From the NCBI GenBank assembly GCA_002305535.1, contig DBRE01000054.1:1248-8196 (forward strand): 6,949 bases of DNA, given 5' to 3'. The notes under the pieces are model-generated. The model searched no databases, was not told where the DNA came from, and saw only the letters and a program-made list of their open reading frames with translations. Of the stretch, positions 5,617-6,949 are shown in pieces. The DNA is from Syntrophomonas sp. UBA1376 (GTDB lineage Bacteria; Bacillota; Syntrophomonadia; Syntrophomonadales; Syntrophomonadaceae). Within the stretch, counting starts at the first letter, position 1; each line of letters begins with the position of its first letter. Position numbers and translations under genes: made by a program.

Positions 5617-6686
5617 AAATGAAATCGCCGCCTGGCGGCTCTTTTAACCACGAACATATCGTTCCCGCGGTATTCCTGGTGCTTTCTTTCTGCGCCTGGC
5701 AATTTTCCGGGCTTACCGGCACCTTTGTTTTGAACCAGGTGATTACCAGGTTTATTAGGGATGGACTATTGGTGCTGGCTCTAATTATCCCAGTGGTGGC
5801 TGGCATGGGGCTGAATTTTGCTATTACAGTGGGGGCTATGGCAGTTCAAACTGCCTTGCTGCTGGTGATAGCCTATCGTATCGAAGGCATTCCAGGGATA
5901 GTGGCGGTCATCGTGATCGGCATATTTCTGTCCGTTCTGCTGGGCTATGCCATGGGCCGCATATTGAACCGGGTCAAAGGCAAGGAAATGATAACTACGA
6001 TCATTATTGGTTTCTTTGCCAACAGCATATATCAGCTCATATTTCTGGTGGGTTTTGGTACGATCATTCCGGTGCCCAACCAGGACATCATTCTCACCCG
6101 GGGCATTGGAGTGAGAAATACAGTTGACCTAAGCATGTACCGCAATACTATCGAAAAAATCTGGCTGTTTGAAATCGGAGGGATTCAGATACCTTTGTTT
6201 ATGATACTGGTAGTGATGTTGTTTGCCGGGGTGATCTATTATATTCTGCATACCCGTTTCGGCCGTCAGGTTCAGGCAGTGGGGTCCGCTGCCGAGACAA
6301 GTGCGCTGCTTGGCATTGACACAGATAAGGTCAGGATTAAAGCTATGATCTTATCTACCGTACTGGCGGCGTTGGGACAGCTCATATACCTGCAGAATAT
6401 CGGCATGTTTGATGTCTACACTGCCCACCTGAATACCGGTGTTATCTCCTGCGCAGCTCTTCTGGCCGGAGGGGCCAGCATCAGGAGTGCCAAGGTAAGA
6501 CACGCGCTGTTGGGCATATTTTTATTTCACACGCTGTTTATCGTCTCCCCCCAGGCTGGACAAAACCTATTCAGCAATGCCGCGCTGGGTGAGTATTTCC
6601 GCAGTTTTGTGGCCTATGGAACTATTGCTTTTGCCCTGATTATAAATGTCAGGATCGAAAACAAGCCTATAAAAAAACCAGAATAA
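5613..6686 (+). CDS. ABC importer permease subunit 2 (BPD_transp_2 / RbsC-like), TTG start
   Basis: A 357-residue membrane protein, the second channel half, paralogous to the preceding permease. Shared blocks are AGMGLNF (63-69), EGIPG (91-95), ILNRVKGKEMITTIIIGF (117-134), TRFGRQVQAVG (214-224) and LLGID (232-236). About nine or ten hydrophobic segments are visible (for example 17-33, 49-68, 94-117, 127-150, 192-211, 244-262, 297-312, 328-345). The chosen start is TTG at 5613: GGAGGG (5600-5605) lies 7 bases upstream, the ideal distance, and TTGA overlaps the previous TGA stop by 4 bp, a classic coupled junction. ATG at 5619 would remove only two residues but is 13 bases from the same site. 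The C-terminus is lysine-rich and cytoplasmic. It is the last gene of the operon, and no strong terminator follows directly. Two different permeases plus one double ATPase give a complete heterodimeric importer. Confidence 0.9.
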   Translation: MKMKSPPGGSFNHEHIVPAVFLVLSFCAWQFSGLTGTFVLNQVITRFIRDGLLVLALIIPVVAGMGLNFAITVGAMAVQTALLLVIAYRIEGIPGIVAVIVIGIFLSVLLGYAMGRILNRVKGKEMITTIIIGFFANSIYQLIFLVGFGTIIPVPNQDIILTRGIGVRNTVDLSMYRNTIEKIWLFEIGGIQIPLFMILVVMLFAGVIYYILHTRFGRQVQAVGSAAETSALLGIDTDKVRIKAMILSTVLAALGQLIYLQNIGMFDVYTAHLNTGVISCAALLAGGASIRSAKVRHALLGIFLFHTLFIVSPQAGQNLFSNAALGEYFRSFVAYGTIAFALIINVRIENKPIKKPE

Positions 6687-6693
6687 CCAGGGT

Positions 6694-6738
6694 GGTAACC
6701 AGGGGGACGGGGGTAACCAGGGGTAACCAGGGGGACGG
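6694..6738. repeat. Short GC-rich direct repeats just after the ABC operon
   Basis: GGTAACCAGGGGGACGG occurs exactly at 6694-6710 and 6722-6738, with a shorter copy, GGTAACCAGGGG, starting at 6712 between them and a fragment, TAACCAGGG, at 6684-6692. Period and copies suggest slippage or stacked insertion of a short unit. Repeats built on GGGGACGGTT are, to my knowledge, common in intergenic DNA of Clostridia, sometimes linked to REP-type (IS200-like) transposases; none is encoded here. Confidence 0.6.
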
Positions 6739-6794
6739 TTCTTGCGGTTTGACTTGCGGTTGAATATGCCTCTGGTTAACCACTTGAACCGTCC
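6733..6794. repeat. 9-bp inverted repeat with repeated loop motif (REP-like)
   Basis: GGACGGTTC (6733-6741) pairs exactly with GAACCGTCC (6786-6794) around 44 bases. The loop contains two copies of CTTGCGGTTTGA / CTTGCGGTTGA (6741-6752 and 6753-6763) and the palindrome GGTTAACC (6774-6781). No T tract follows, so it is not a classical terminator. It resembles a short REP-like palindromic element, fused to the direct repeats on its left. Confidence 0.5.
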
Positions 6795-6795
6795 A

Positions 6796-6944
6796 AGACT
6801 ACTGAAAAAGTCTTATTTTATGTGTCATTCTGAACGATAGTGAGAATCTAGTTGCTTGGAAACCCAAGATACGGACTTTCGAAGAAGATCCTTCGTCGCT
6901 TGTGGCTCCTCAGGATGACATTTATGGTGCTTTTTCAGTGGTCT
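6796..6944. repeat. MITE/REP-like palindromic element with 15-bp terminal inverted repeats
   Basis: AGACTACTGAAAAAG (6796-6810) faces CTTTTTCAGTGGTCT (6930-6944), a 15-bp inverted repeat with one mismatch. Inside, TGTCATTCTGA (6823-6833) faces TCAGGATGACA (6910-6920), again with one mismatch that is a G-U pair in RNA. The core carries the hairpins CTTGG-AAAC-CCAAG (6855-6868) and CGAAG/CTTCG (6880-6884 with 6891-6895). There is no coding frame. TCATTCTGA...TCAGGATGA elements are, from general knowledge, abundant dispersed repeats in Clostridia and some other bacteria. The window ends 5 bp beyond, so target-site duplication cannot be judged. Confidence 0.65.
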
Positions 6945-6949
6945 CGAAC

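Noticed and set aside
6687..6795. Rho-independent terminator for the ABC operon
   Set aside because: The available inverted repeat has a 44-base loop and no T tract, so termination here is not supported by sequence alone.

Overview
The window looks like a chromosomal segment of a Bacillota bacterium, most likely a Clostridia/Peptococcaceae-type organism. The evidence is GGAGG-type ribosome binding sites, a lipobox-bearing substrate-binding lipoprotein in place of a periplasmic protein, a TTG start with a strong Shine-Dalgarno, and dispersed palindromic repeats of a kind I associate with that group. The taxonomic call is an inference from style, not from a marker gene.

Left part (1-1207, minus strand): a two-gene unit read leftwards. 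The first gene encodes a 329-residue macro-domain protein with a helical, HTH-like C-terminal domain. The second encodes a von Willebrand factor A (vWA) protein of which only the first 46 full codons lie in the window. Its start site sits directly behind a perfect 10-bp inverted repeat that covers part of its Shine-Dalgarno. The pair suggests ADP-ribose or ADP-ribosylation chemistry coupled to a metal-dependent protein-interaction module.

Middle (1208-1758): a 551-bp divergent intergenic region with no convincing protein gene but several inverted repeats. They are a perfect 8-bp palindrome close to the macro gene, a possible three-way-junction RNA whose 3' part resembles half of a c-di-GMP-I (GEMM) aptamer, a second nested foldable segment, and a 9-bp inverted repeat just before the transporter operon.

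Right part (1759-6686, plus strand): a compact four-gene ABC importer operon. It consists of a lipoprotein of the DUF3798 type, a two-domain RbsA/MglA-like ATPase, and two paralogous BPD_transp_2-type permeases. A perfect 12-bp hairpin separates the lipoprotein gene from the ATPase gene; the last three genes are tightly spaced or overlapping. In the model, the lipoprotein captures an unknown small ligand at the cell surface, the two permeases form a heterodimeric channel, and the single ATPase polypeptide supplies both nucleotide-binding domains, only one composite site of which looks catalytically complete. The substrate is not known.

Right end (6687-6949): no genes. It holds short GC-rich direct repeats, a 9-bp inverted repeat, and a roughly 150-bp MITE/REP-like palindromic element at the window edge.
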